This document shows, one piece after another, positions 1-9,098 of a stretch of 64,000 nt of DNA. How positions within the stretch are numbered: the stretch's first letter is position 1; each line of letters opens with the position of its first letter. A model generated the notes under the pieces. The model saw only the letters and a program-made list of their open reading frames with translations. It did not search any database and had not been told where the DNA came from. The position numbers and the translations under genes are program-made. Source of the DNA: Deroplatys truncata (Eukaryota; Arthropoda; Insecta; Mantodea; Mantidae); contig CM060979.1 in assembly GCA_030765065.1 (NCBI GenBank), positions 106,008,350 through 106,072,349 on the forward strand, in the 5' to 3' direction.

Positions 1-247
1 ATAGCATTTAGAACGTTCACGTAAGTTGTAGATTGTAGAAGTCCGCATTCAAACTTAGGAATGGCGGGCACTGGTAGAATGTAATGAAAACTATGGAGAA
101 AGTTTTACTTCTATTGATGTATTTAAGCGTTCTAAAATATCAGTCGCTGAATTCAGTTTCGTTGAAATTAAATCATCAGGAAACAACCACGCTCTTCTTC
201 TACCATGAAGGTTAACAGGGCAGTTAGTCAGGATTGGTACGTAGAGG
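1..247. other. Unassigned flank
   Basis: AT-rich sequence with no open frame, tRNA-like box or inverted repeat that I can support. Confidence 0.4.
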
Positions 248-790
248 AGTAGGCAGATGGAGGAGCCCCACTAACTGGAGCAAAGCACTGCAAGTAGGCC
301 ATAAGGGTTTTTTCCCCTTCCATCGTGACCCTCGCGGGAAGGGATGAAGGGGAGTCCCGAAGAACGATCAAACCAGGATGATATGCGTTAGAAACGATGG
401 AGTCCCTAACGATTCTAACATGGTGTCAATCCTGACGCTAGGTGGCTCTGTCTAAGCATTGCAACCTGGGGTCCCGCGGCAGCAGTCCCACCAAACGCGA
501 GGGAGAAATCTTTCTAGAGCGTAAATTCCACCGTCCTGCCGCAACACAGCAACCGCCGTCGCCTGGTCCTACAACCGTGGAAGGAAATGGCGGGGACAGG
601 ACATGATGGACAGACAATTAGTGGTAAAAGGGGAACCACCCCAGTATTCACCTACCGACCAGGAGAAACCACGAAAAAAACCCATGATCAGAATGGACGG
701 CCCGACGAAAATCGAATCCAGGGCCTCCCAAATGCGAGCGTAACACGTTACCGTGAAGCCAGATAGCGAGGATTTGAACAAGTGCTACAT
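248..790 (-). repeat. tRNA-derived SINE (family 1), reverse orientation
   Basis: Read on the minus strand, the head near 690-780 has a degenerate B box (the + strand shows AATCGAATCCAGG) and the stretch GTAACACGTTACC that the other family members share in their A-box half. The body continues down to about 248 with the family segments 'gaaggggag' and 'agtaggccataag'. It matches the copies at 27845-28345 and 40328-40823. No clear target duplication is visible. The short open frames inside are incidental. Confidence 0.7.
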
Positions 791-1684
791 AGTAAGGTGA
801 ACTTTGTGGCAATTCACATAACCCTCCATCGGTACTTTCATAACGCTTCACATATCTCCATTTTACAAATAGCCTTTTGAAATTCGTGGCAAGTGTGTCC
901 AAAATTTTGAATGATGGTTAATTCGACCATTACTGCCATTAACTAGAAATTCCAAGCATTTCCCTCACACTAATGGTACCTATAAATAACATGAAATTAC
1001 AGATGTTTCATTTACACCTGCACCTATTGGCACCTATCAGTTTGTGTGCAATAGGTGCATATGATAATTTTGACTGCATGCGTTTCTTTTATAGCGTATG
1101 GAGTCGAAATGTTTAACACTGTTCCACATTTTACATTGCTTTTCAGTTTAAATTTATCTCCGCCTTTCCAGTAAACCTGCGCTTTCAAGTTTTCTTTGTG
1201 CCGGAGTTGTTATTCGTCCATCCGGAAACGTAAAGAATTATATACTGGAATAATATCAGTTTTCCATTTAGTCCCATTGTCTGTCTTTCAGCGATTCGTG
1301 AGAGCGGAAATTTCTATGGAGTAATAATTTTTAAAAGCATCAGATCCGTTAAAATACATCTTCTCTTTTCGCTCATATTTCTCAAAATTATGTTCCAAGT
1401 AAAAAATACTGTTACATTTTCGGAATTCAAAAGAAGTGTGGCATAGCAACGGAATTCATTGTGCTTTATAACTGAAATGTTCGCAATGGAGCAATCTCAG
1501 TTGGAGGCGTGTTACTTGTTATTTATTTGTTTGGTTCGTTCCAATTGTATGCCGCGTTTAACAGCTAAGGTTATATCGGCAGGTTTGCCTTTGAAACAAT
1601 TGTCCATTGGCAAGATTTTCAATCGTTAACTACTTCTAAACATTAAATTCTCTTTCTCACACACACAAATAGACACACATTTAC
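791..1684. other. AT-rich intergenic DNA
   Basis: No gene or recognisable repeat. The only local structure is a weak direct repeat of GCACCTATTGG type near 1018-1060. Confidence 0.4.
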
Positions 1685-1805
1685 ACTCATATTCCCAGAC
1701 TCTAGGGAGGAAGGGGAATAATCCTGGCTAAATAAAAGCTCCCAGCCTTCAGCCGGGAATCGAACCCGGGACCTCTGGATGCTAACCACCAGACCTAAGA
1801 GGTAG
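1685..1805 (-). repeat. tRNA-like SINE head
   Basis: The minus strand carries a good Pol III B box (GGTTCGATTCCCGG, seen reversed at about 1757-1770) and an A-box-like stretch (TCTGGTGGTTAGCATCCAGA). A (CACA) microsatellite lies close by at about 1660. The cloverleaf is imperfect and the sequence continues into non-tRNA DNA, so I call it a tRNA-derived SINE rather than a working tRNA gene. Confidence 0.55.
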
Positions 1806-2063
1806 TATAATTGTTATTGATGTTACAATCTTAGGTCTAGATTTATGCCAAAATCGGAGATCCACCGGAAAACGATAAGAGTTCAATATACCGACTTAAT
1901 TGTGAAAGAAAATAAATGCTAAATTCATTTACTTAAACAGTAGCACTCAACTTGAATCCGTCGAGTAAATAGAACATCATTTTAAGGAAGAACTACTGTT
2001 ATGTATCTTAACATGGTCACTAGGCCACACAATAATGCTCAATTTACTGTTCTCGATTGGTAC

Positions 2064-3000
2064 TTGAGGCAGTATTTTTAACAGCTAAATAATTTCAGTC
2101 TAATTATATAATATGTGCCTTCAATAACAGCCTGCCTTAAAGCAATATGTGTATGTAACAATATATAAAAAGTGTATATAACAGTAATTGTATATGTTTG
2201 TATATTGTATCCATGTGTAATAATGTTATGTGAATGTATTATGTAATTTAATAATGTAAGAGCTGTAAGAATTAGGTCAAAAGATGCTAACAATGAGGTA
2301 ACTTGAGGCAATAATGAATTTAAACTTTAAATGCTACTAGTCATTATTGGAGCAATAATAATGTAAATTTTGAGACATTTTAAAAAATAGCCAATCAACA
2401 ACCAGAAAAAGCTTTAGTTAAATAAAGTATTCTGTTGGATTAGAAATAGCCAATCAGAGACTTGAAATACAGAAATTTACAAGTTTAGAAAAGTTGAAAT
2501 CAATTCAGTTGCCTGCAAACAGTGTTCCTAACCGGACGCGAGACACGTCCTCGAGAAGTATAATACGCATTCGTGAGAGACGAAAATAGTTTACGTATTA
2601 AAAAGTGCAAGCATGTAATAAAACATCTCACAGCTCTCTCTCTATATCAGTGTAGTGTTATTTAAATCGTATCAAGCATTATAAAAGGAGTGAAGTAAAA
2701 TTATAATCTGTGTGAGCCTACATTCTTGTTGCACCACAACCCTGCTAAGAGAAACGTGTCTCTAACAATAATATTGACGCAGCCGAGGCAAACATAAATA
2801 TTTAATACTTAAAGAAACAGTCAAATTACAAAGTTAATATTTTTAAAAATTGGGGCAAAGGCTACCGGAAACTGTTTACTATACGTGCGGTTGCAACTAC
2901 TTCAAGTGTTCGGCTCCCCAACAGTTGAACTATAATACAACTCCTTCAATACAACCTCTTCAAATTGTTGCCCAAAGCGTGTTGCAAACAAGATAAAAGA
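2064..3000 (+). repeat. LTR-retrotransposon end plus leader, copy A
   Basis: This is one of three related copies (others at about 30375-31370 and 31966-32840). Each starts GAGGCAGT(A/G)(T/C)TTTTAACA, carries 'aacaatgaggtaac' and 'agccaatca', then a stretch near 2720-2760 ending in 'ccctgctaagagaaacgtg', then 'ggggcaaaggctaccgg'. Degenerate copies of a primer-binding-site-like segment (TTGGCTCCCAAACGTGGGGC type) follow near 2913 and 2965. No gag or pol body remains, so this is an LTR with leader only. The Polinton lies about 140 bp further on. Confidence 0.55.
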
Positions 3001-3135
3001 AAACAACTTCTTCATACTGGATCTTCAATAATTATTGTAAACCGCTAGTCGCTTGTACTTTGCATAAATACTGATAACTTTTTAACTTCTCTGGAATATA
3101 TTTTTCACTGAATGCTCAAAGCGTAAATATAGAAA

Positions 3136-3141
3136 TATTGC
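3136..3141 (+). repeat. Target site duplication, left (TATTGC)
   Basis: TATTGC directly precedes the left terminal repeat. The same six bases directly follow the right terminal repeat at 22444-22449. Six base pairs is the duplication length established for Polinton/Maverick integration. Confidence 0.85.
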
Positions 3142-3300
3142 AGTAGTATAAGTCCCGGATGAGCCAATTGGCTTAACGATAATCCTGCCGCTAGGGGCGC
3201 TAGTGTCGCTAGTGTCGCTGCGTGCGACGGTGGCGGCGGCAAGTTTGAAAAGCGTCCTGAGCGGAAGGATTATCGTTATTGCAATTGGTTCATCCGGGAC
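3142..3300 (+). repeat. Left terminal inverted repeat
   Basis: The match to the reverse complement of 22285-22443 is near-continuous, beginning AGTA(G/C)TATAAGTCCCGG. The repeat is itself a long imperfect palindrome: 3152-3185 pairs with 3267-3300 (GTCCCGGATGAG against CATCCGGGAC, AACGATAATCC against GGATTATCGTT). Between the arms lies a GC-rich stretch with a duplicated GCTAGTGTC. The end could therefore fold into a hairpin of about 35 bp. Confidence 0.9.
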
Positions 3301-4250
3301 GAGTTAAAAGAATTGAGGATTAGGGTAAGGTGAAGGAAAAAGAGGAAGTGACGTGGAGTGTTTTGATTGGTTCGTTAATTCGGGTGGAAGATGAAGGAAG
3401 GAAGATGAAAGAGTATGGAGGTCACGTGATGGAGAGGAGCGGGGTGGCGAGGTGTTGTCTGTGCGGAGGTCGGGACTGAAAGAGGGAAAAGATGGGGAGC
3501 GAGGGATAAAAAGTATAACAGAAAGTGACGTGTGAAGTTGTGATTGGTGGGAATAAGAAGTGATGTTATTGGTGGAAAGGAACAAATAAAAGTTGTTGAT
3601 TGGTAAGAATAAGAGAGATTATGATTGGTGGAAAGAAAAAGGTGTGGGAGTGGGGTATGTTGGAGGTGATGGGAAAGGTAAGTTTTGCTAGCAACAAGAT
3701 TTGCAAAAGCCTGTCGAGAACTGATCAGCAATTTTTTGAACGTTGGATGGTAGTTTTGTTGAGTGGATAGAGAGATGGGGCGATATGAGATGCGGTGGCG
3801 AAAATGGGAACTAAACAAGATGGTTGAGACAAGAGGTTTAAGGACGAGGAAATTTGGAGGTTAATGGTGAACATGGCGGTCGCAAGAGGTGGGGGCAAGG
3901 AGACGCGGTGGTGAGAATGGGAACTAAAAGAAGATGGCGGTAGCAAGAGCTTAGAAGAGCAGATTTTGAGGTTAAAATAGTGGGAACTAAAATGGCGGAG
4001 GGTCTGCGACAAGGAGATGCGGTGAGAACTAAACAATATGGCGGACGCAAGAGGAGGGTAAGGAGATATGAGGTTACAGTACCAAAACACGAAAGGATAT
4101 ATTCCTACGCCAAGCAGGTCCGAAAAATAATTATGCGTGTGGTACTTACCTGTTACTGGTGTGGATGCGTCACCAAAAGCGCGGCAGCTTCACGCGACGC
4201 GAAAAAATAAAAGCAAACTGTTTTTGAAAATGCTTAACCAGCTTTAAGAT
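3300..4250. repeat. Left arm: ATTGG-rich segment, copy 1
   Basis: Non-coding, purine-rich stretch containing many ATTGG (reverse CCAAT) boxes, for example near 3367, 3543, 3570, 3599 and 3624. The part at about 3475-3735 recurs at about 4612-4870 with high similarity, ending in a fragment of the gene at 21253-21570. The open frames here translate to low-complexity Ser/Pro/His-rich peptides on the minus strand and are not credible proteins. CCAAT boxes suggest a promoter or enhancer role, but that is inference. Confidence 0.6.
3678..3735 (+). pseudogene. Stray fragment of the 21253 gene (copy 1)
   Basis: Roughly 50 bp (around AACAAGATTTGCAAAAGCCT) match 21416-21470 inside the small gene at 21253-21570, same strand. 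Flanking sequence is unrelated to that gene. It is a duplicated gene piece in the opposite arm of the element. Confidence 0.7.
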
Positions 4251-4349
4251 CAACCAACATCACTACGCACTGATATACCTAGGTTTTTTAAAGCGGTACA
4301 GACGCCCTTTGCAGAGGCGTAATTTAACTATACCAAAAACCTGGTACTG

Positions 4350-4365
4350 GACCATCGTGATGGTC
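4350..4365. other. Short perfect hairpin
   Basis: GACCATC and GATGGTC are separated by two bases. The following block (GTCGCTAGCGTACGTAGGAG, about 4363-4430) recurs at about 6000-6060. Confidence 0.5.
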
Positions 4366-4499
4366 GCTAGCGTACGTAGGAGCAGGGTTCTCATAGCCGG
4401 TCGAAAGCGGTCAAAAAGTGTACGACGTAGGTGTTGACAGTAGCTGCTGTCGAGTCAACCGTCGAGGTGTGAATGAACGAGATCTGTTCTTGCCGGCAA

Positions 4500-4882
4500 T
4501 CTGGTTGGAAGATGAGAGGCGCGGTGGTAAAAAAGGGAACTAAATAAGATGGCGGAGGCATGAAGTTGAGGTTAAGGAGCGGTGAGGTGTTGTCTGTGCG
4601 GAGGTTGGGGCTGAAAGAGGGGAAAGATGGCGAACGAGGGATAAAAAGTATAACAGAAAGTGACGTGTGAAGTTGTGATTGGTGGGAATAAGAAGTGATG
4701 TTATTGGTGGAAAGGAACAAATGAAAGTTGTTGATTGGTAAGAATAAGAGAGATTATGATTGGTGGAAAGAAAAAAGGTGTGGGAGTGGAGTATGTTGGA
4801 GGTGATGGTAAAGGTAAGTTTTCCTACCAACAACATTTGCAAAAGCCTATCCAGAATTCATCAGCAATTTTAAATAACTAGT
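4500..4882. repeat. Left arm: ATTGG-rich segment, copy 2, with gene fragment
   Basis: Second copy of the 3475-3735 block. It contains the same ordered motifs (CAGAAAGTGACGTGTGAAG, GATTGGTGGGAATAAG, TGTTGATTGGTAAG) and ends at about 4813-4870 with the second stray copy of the 21253-gene fragment (CAACATTTGCAAAAGCCT). Only a few substitutions separate the copies. No protein is supported. Confidence 0.65.
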
Positions 4883-6245
4883 GTTTCGGGGTTTTCTCTG
4901 GCTGGTAGACGAATGCAAGCTGTTTCTGCTTTGTCATAGGTTTTCCCAAAATTGAAAATGCATATATTGTAACACAAATGTGTGCAGTGCAAAAGAAAAT
5001 AAAAATTAAATAGGCACACACACACCCGTTGCAGTTGCCATACTTATATTATTCGTCTTTTCCTTTTTTTCTTTTTTTTTTTTAAAAATAACTAGTTTTT
5101 GGGGGTTTTCTGCGGTTGGTAAACGAATGCAAGCTCTTTCTGCTTTTTATAGGTTTTCCCTGGTTGGTAGGCGTTTTCTGTAGTGGTTGACGAAGCCGTT
5201 TCTAATTTTCGAGGTTTTCTCAGGTTTTTTAGTGGTTGTCCCTGCCCGGTAGGCAAATGATGAAGTTTTACCTTGTCGGCGCACGGATACTAGGCACATA
5301 CTCGCACACACACACACCCGTTGCAGTTGCCATACTTATATTATTCGTCTTTTCCTTTTTTCTTTTTGTTTTTTCGTTTTTTTTAAAATAACTAGTTTTT
5401 TGGGGGTTTTCTGCGGTTGGTAAACGAATGCAAGCTCTTTCTGCTTTTTCATAGGTTTTCCCTGGTTGGTAGGCGTTTTCTGTAGTGGTTGACGAAGCCG
5501 TTTCTAATTTTCGAGGTTTTCTCAGGTTTTTAGTGGTTGTCCCTGCCCGGTAGGCAAATGATGAAGTTTTACCTTGTCGGCGCACGGATACTAGGCACAT
5601 ACTCGCACACACACACACACACCCGTTGCAGTTGCCATACTTATATTATTCGTCTTTTCCTTTTTTTCTTTTTTTCTTTTTGTTTTTTCGTTTTTTTAAA
5701 AAAATAACTAGTTTTTTGGGGGTTTTCTGCGGTTGGTAAACGAATGCAAGCTCTTTCTGCTTTTTCATAGGTTTTCCCTGGTTGGTAGGCGTTTTCTGTA
5801 GTGGTTGACGAAGCCGTTTCTAATTTTCGAGGTTTTCTCAGGTTTTTAGTGGTTGTCCCTGCCCGGTAGGCAAATGATGAAGTTTTACCTTGTCGGCGCA
5901 CGGATACTAGGCACATACTCGCACACACACATTTAATAGTAGCGTGTAGCAAACTGTTTTTTAAAAAATGCTTACCCAGCTTTAAGATCAACCACAAACC
6001 TGGTCGCTAGCGTACGTAGGAGCAGGGTTCTCATTGCCGGTCGAAAGCGGCAAAAAAGTGTACTATCTTGTTTTCATGGGTTTTCCAGATCGGTAAGCGT
6101 TAGAATACTCTTAGAGCTTTTTTCAGGTTTTTCGCGGTTGTCCCTGTCCGGTAGGCAAATGATAAAGTTTTTCTATAATGTCGTCGTTTTGGATTGTGGC
6201 GCACGGATACTAGGCACATACTCGCACACACACACACACCAAAAT
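4883..6245 (+). repeat. Left arm: tandem array of ~300-bp units
   Basis: Three near-identical units start at about 5041, 5333 and 5638 (TACTTATATTATTCGTC), spaced about 292 and 305 bp. Each runs through a T-rich stretch, AATAACTAGTTTTT, several GGTTTTC motifs, TGCCCGGTAGGCAAATGATG, GGCGCACGGATACTAGGCAC and a CA microsatellite. A partial unit precedes (4883-5040) and a diverged partial one follows (6060-6245). Units differ mainly in homopolymer and CA lengths. The long minus-strand frames come from the repeat and differ at their ends between units. I see no gene. Confidence 0.75.
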
Positions 6246-6264
6246 AGTAGCGTATAAAAAAAAT

Positions 6265-6545
6265 TTAAACAAACCGTAGATTTTCAAGAAAATTCCCACA
6301 CCGCAAACTACCAGTTTAGTGGAAGAAAGTTCGTTATTTTTATTGTCTTAAAAATGGCTCTAACCCTTTTGATTACGGTACGGTATGTTTAAGATATCTG
6401 CATGACAAATAAAATGTATAACTTCAAGTTTCTGGGAATAGCTGTGAAGTAGTCTCATTGTGAAAGTCTTTTGTACAACTGTTAAACCGTAGGAAAGAAG
6501 CCTTACTGTACAAGAACTGTACAAGAACGTTAAAGCACACAATTT
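6265..6545 (+). repeat. RepA fragment inserted in the left arm
   Basis: Diverged interior of the dispersed non-coding family RepA (see 26225-27170): 'gattttcaagaaaattcccac', 'aaaatggctctaac', 'catgacaaataaaatgtata', 'gttaaagcacacaattta'. It is followed by (TTA)n at 6546-6592. Its presence inside the Polinton means it inserted after integration or came with a recombined arm. Confidence 0.65.
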
Positions 6546-6549
6546 ATGT

Positions 6550-6592
<43 letters not shown>
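6546..6592. repeat. (ATT)n microsatellite
   Basis: About 15 uninterrupted trinucleotide units. The apparent poly-tyrosine frame across it is not a gene. Confidence 0.9.
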
Positions 6593-7699
6593 TTTGTGGC
6601 GTTGTCTATTTACAAAGTTTCCATGTTGATTTTAATGTTTAAAAGCTTTAGACCTTTCTCACTAAAACTCGTCATTCTTTTATCTTTTCTTTTTTCATTT
6701 TCATACAAAGAGAACGGAATTTCACAAGTGAAACAGTACTGTGATAACGATACCAACAAACTAATTATTATTCACCCACTGAAACACATAAAAACAATAA
6801 GTAATAAGCACAGACCCGATTTGTGGGTATTTAAATGAAACATCATGCACAATACAAGCCAATTATGTAATAAGTTGAAATGTGCAAATCTATAAATGTA
6901 TTTCTGGTGAAATCCCGGTATGGAATTTTTGAGTGCAATGCAATTTCTCCTGTATCTGCTATGTACGTGGTAGAGAAAGTAAAAATAGTTACAGTGACTA
7001 TACAAATTTAACAATAGAGAAACCCACTTGAAGAAAAAACGGAATAAAAATAACAAGGCGTCAGACTCAACTTTCGCGCCATTCTCCGAATATCTGAGAA
7101 TATTCTTAATATGAGACAAGCATTTTACCTTAAGCAAGTAGTTTTAATCTTACTTTTATGAAAATCAGAGTTTTCTCTATATCCTTAATTTTGACAACAA
7201 CGCTAAGTTTCGAGTTAGCTATACTCACTTTTCTTCCAACTATATACGTTTAAACTAATATTAACAAATTTCTCGTAATCCCAGAATTTATTAATCATAG
7301 CTGTAATATTTTTCACAACTGCATGTAATAATATTGATTTAGGGGCTTTTAGTAATTTGCTATTCGTTCTAAAACCTTTTATATTGTCAAGCTGGACAAC
7401 TATAAACATTCATAACAACATTAGTATAAACTTCCCTACAGAGTTTTATATACAATTTTACAAGTTGTTTTTAGAAATTGTTAAATTTCGGTACCGAAAA
7501 AAAATAAAGATACGGTTTTCCAAAGATTTCGAAATAACTAAGTTGCTGTATCAAAATTTCCTTGTTACAAATTGTGCATTTATTTCTTAAGGAAACCAGG
7601 AATACAGATTTCTTAGAAATTTTAGCGTGCACCGATCTATATTTTTAACTTTTACGCCTACGTTTCTCGTCAATAAACACCATTGCTGAAGAGGTTGGT
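6593..7699. other. AT-rich insert in left arm with a RepA end
   Basis: No credible coding sequence; short frames of 60-120 codons are AT-rich and unsupported. 6865-6990 is a reversed RepA terminus (GTACGTGGTAGAGAAAGT), so part of this stretch is host repeat. Confidence 0.45.
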
Positions 7700-8370
7700 A
7701 TTTCTACTCTCTCTACCACGTAAAATAGTAGGTAGAGGAGGTATGCATTGCATCCAAATATTCAATATTGAGATTTCACTGGAAAACTAAATACTTGTTT
7801 TGAGGTCCCCTGAATAAAAAACATTTTTAGAAAATTCTGTGTGTATGTGTCAGAGCAGCATAACTCAAAAATGAAAAGTCGGATAAATACTAAACTTGGT
7901 ATTTAGGTTGAGTACCTTCCAAAGATACGACACAGAGATTTTCAAGAAAGTCCCTCCACCCAAGACTACCCTTTACATGAACTATTTTCCGAAATGTTTT
8001 ATTTTCTAAAACTGTCTCTGACGATTTTAATTACAACACCATATATTAAAGACATTTATATGAAAAATAAAATGTATATCTTGAATTTTGTGTAAATAGC
8101 CTGTGAAGTCCTCTTGATTCGGAAGAAATTTTCTATGATCTTGTATAACTGCTAAGGGTTGAGAAAAACATACAATACAAAAAATTTAGATGTCTTTAAA
8201 AACACACACAATTTATTTGAAATAACTTTTTTGTGACGTCAGCCATTTCCGAGATATCTGTTATAAATGGTTCGAATTGTACAATGCTTAGCCATTCTTT
8301 TTTAAAGGCATGTCGCTTTTCAGTTCTTGCTCGCCATGTTGATGGAAAGAATTTAGAATTTTAAGGCCAG
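7700..8370 (+). repeat. RepA copy nested in the Polinton
   Basis: Starts CTCTCTACCACGTA, then follows the family order: 'ggtatttaggtt', 'gattttcaagaaag', 'tttacatgaacta', 'aaaatgtatatc', 'acacacaatttat', 'ttccgagatatctg', with 'ttttaaggccagtgtatagcg' towards the end. It is non-coding and about 700 bp, so shorter than full copies. Confidence 0.7.
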
Positions 8371-8930
8371 TGTATAGCGTCCCTTTGGATGTATAACGGA
8401 TGTGCAATGCAACCATTTCCCGAAAAGTTTATCTGGATTAAAATTAAGTGGATATGAAAATAAACTTTCGTACTCACCTATAAGAGATAGAGGGTAGAGT
8501 TCATACGAACGTAACACTTGAGAATTTTTATTCAGCAGTTGGTGTTACTCCTTAGAAAGGAAGTATCTGCTGATTCTATTTAATTCTTACATTTTACATA
8601 ACACGTATGCACGGCACAACACAAAAACACTACACACGACACTCATAGTTTTAAATATTGCACTAATGGGGGTGCAAGCGTTACACCTCTGCTCGCTTCA
8701 GTCATTCCCACGTACAGCACTACGCGCAAAGACCGTATACTGATGTAAGTGAAAATTGAGCGTGAGAAACGGATGTTCGTCAGCGATAAAATGCAGCTTT
8801 ATTGCCGATGGTAGGGATCGCGGAGTGGCGGATCGTGACAGGATGACTGCGTTTTTACAACTTGACAATTTTGTGGCGAAATGAGGCATTTAACTCGACT
8901 CGCATGTTGAAACTGCGGTTTGCGATAAGC
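8371..8930. other. Region upstream of the polymerase gene
   Basis: No gene recognised. Base composition rises from AT-rich host-like to balanced near 8640, probably where element sequence resumes after the nested repeat. A 63-codon minus-strand frame (8698-8889) has no recognisable features. Confidence 0.4.
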
Positions 8931-8935
8931 GAGCT

Positions 8936-8943
8936 TATAAAAA
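8936..8943 (+). promoter_or_regulatory. TATA box upstream of the polymerase
   Basis: TATAAAAA lies 156 bp before the first polymerase ATG at 9099. A start site would fall near 8965-8970. No clear initiator is visible, so the assignment is weaker than for the two right-arm promoters. Confidence 0.5.
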
Positions 8944-9098
8944 CCCGGTGCCAAGAGCAAACGGCCGTAGTGAGAAACGGGAGCGATAGTGGGTTTCTCT
9001 ACAAAATCGTTCTATTTGACGAAAAATAGTTTAAAATAAAAACAAAATAGCAGCAGCACTTTGCAGGGAAAGAGCGATCGGTGCATTCGGACGATAAG

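Noticed and set aside
1740-1800. Functional tRNA gene
   Set aside because: Good B box but no complete cloverleaf, and the sequence continues as a SINE-like body.
3142-3300. Two independent MITEs flanking the 19-kb region
   Set aside because: Neither 150-bp copy has its own duplication, while the outer borders share an exact 6-bp duplication and the end homology extends beyond the MITE-like core to AGTA.
3304-4090. Several minus-strand open frames of 70-147 codons
   Set aside because: Ser/Pro/His/Leu-rich low-complexity translations that arise from a purine-rich repeated segment; the two repeat copies do not preserve a common frame end.
5268-5997. Two near-identical minus-strand frames of 116-118 codons
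   Set aside because: They are the translation of the ~300-bp tandem units, run through CA microsatellites and diverge at the ends.
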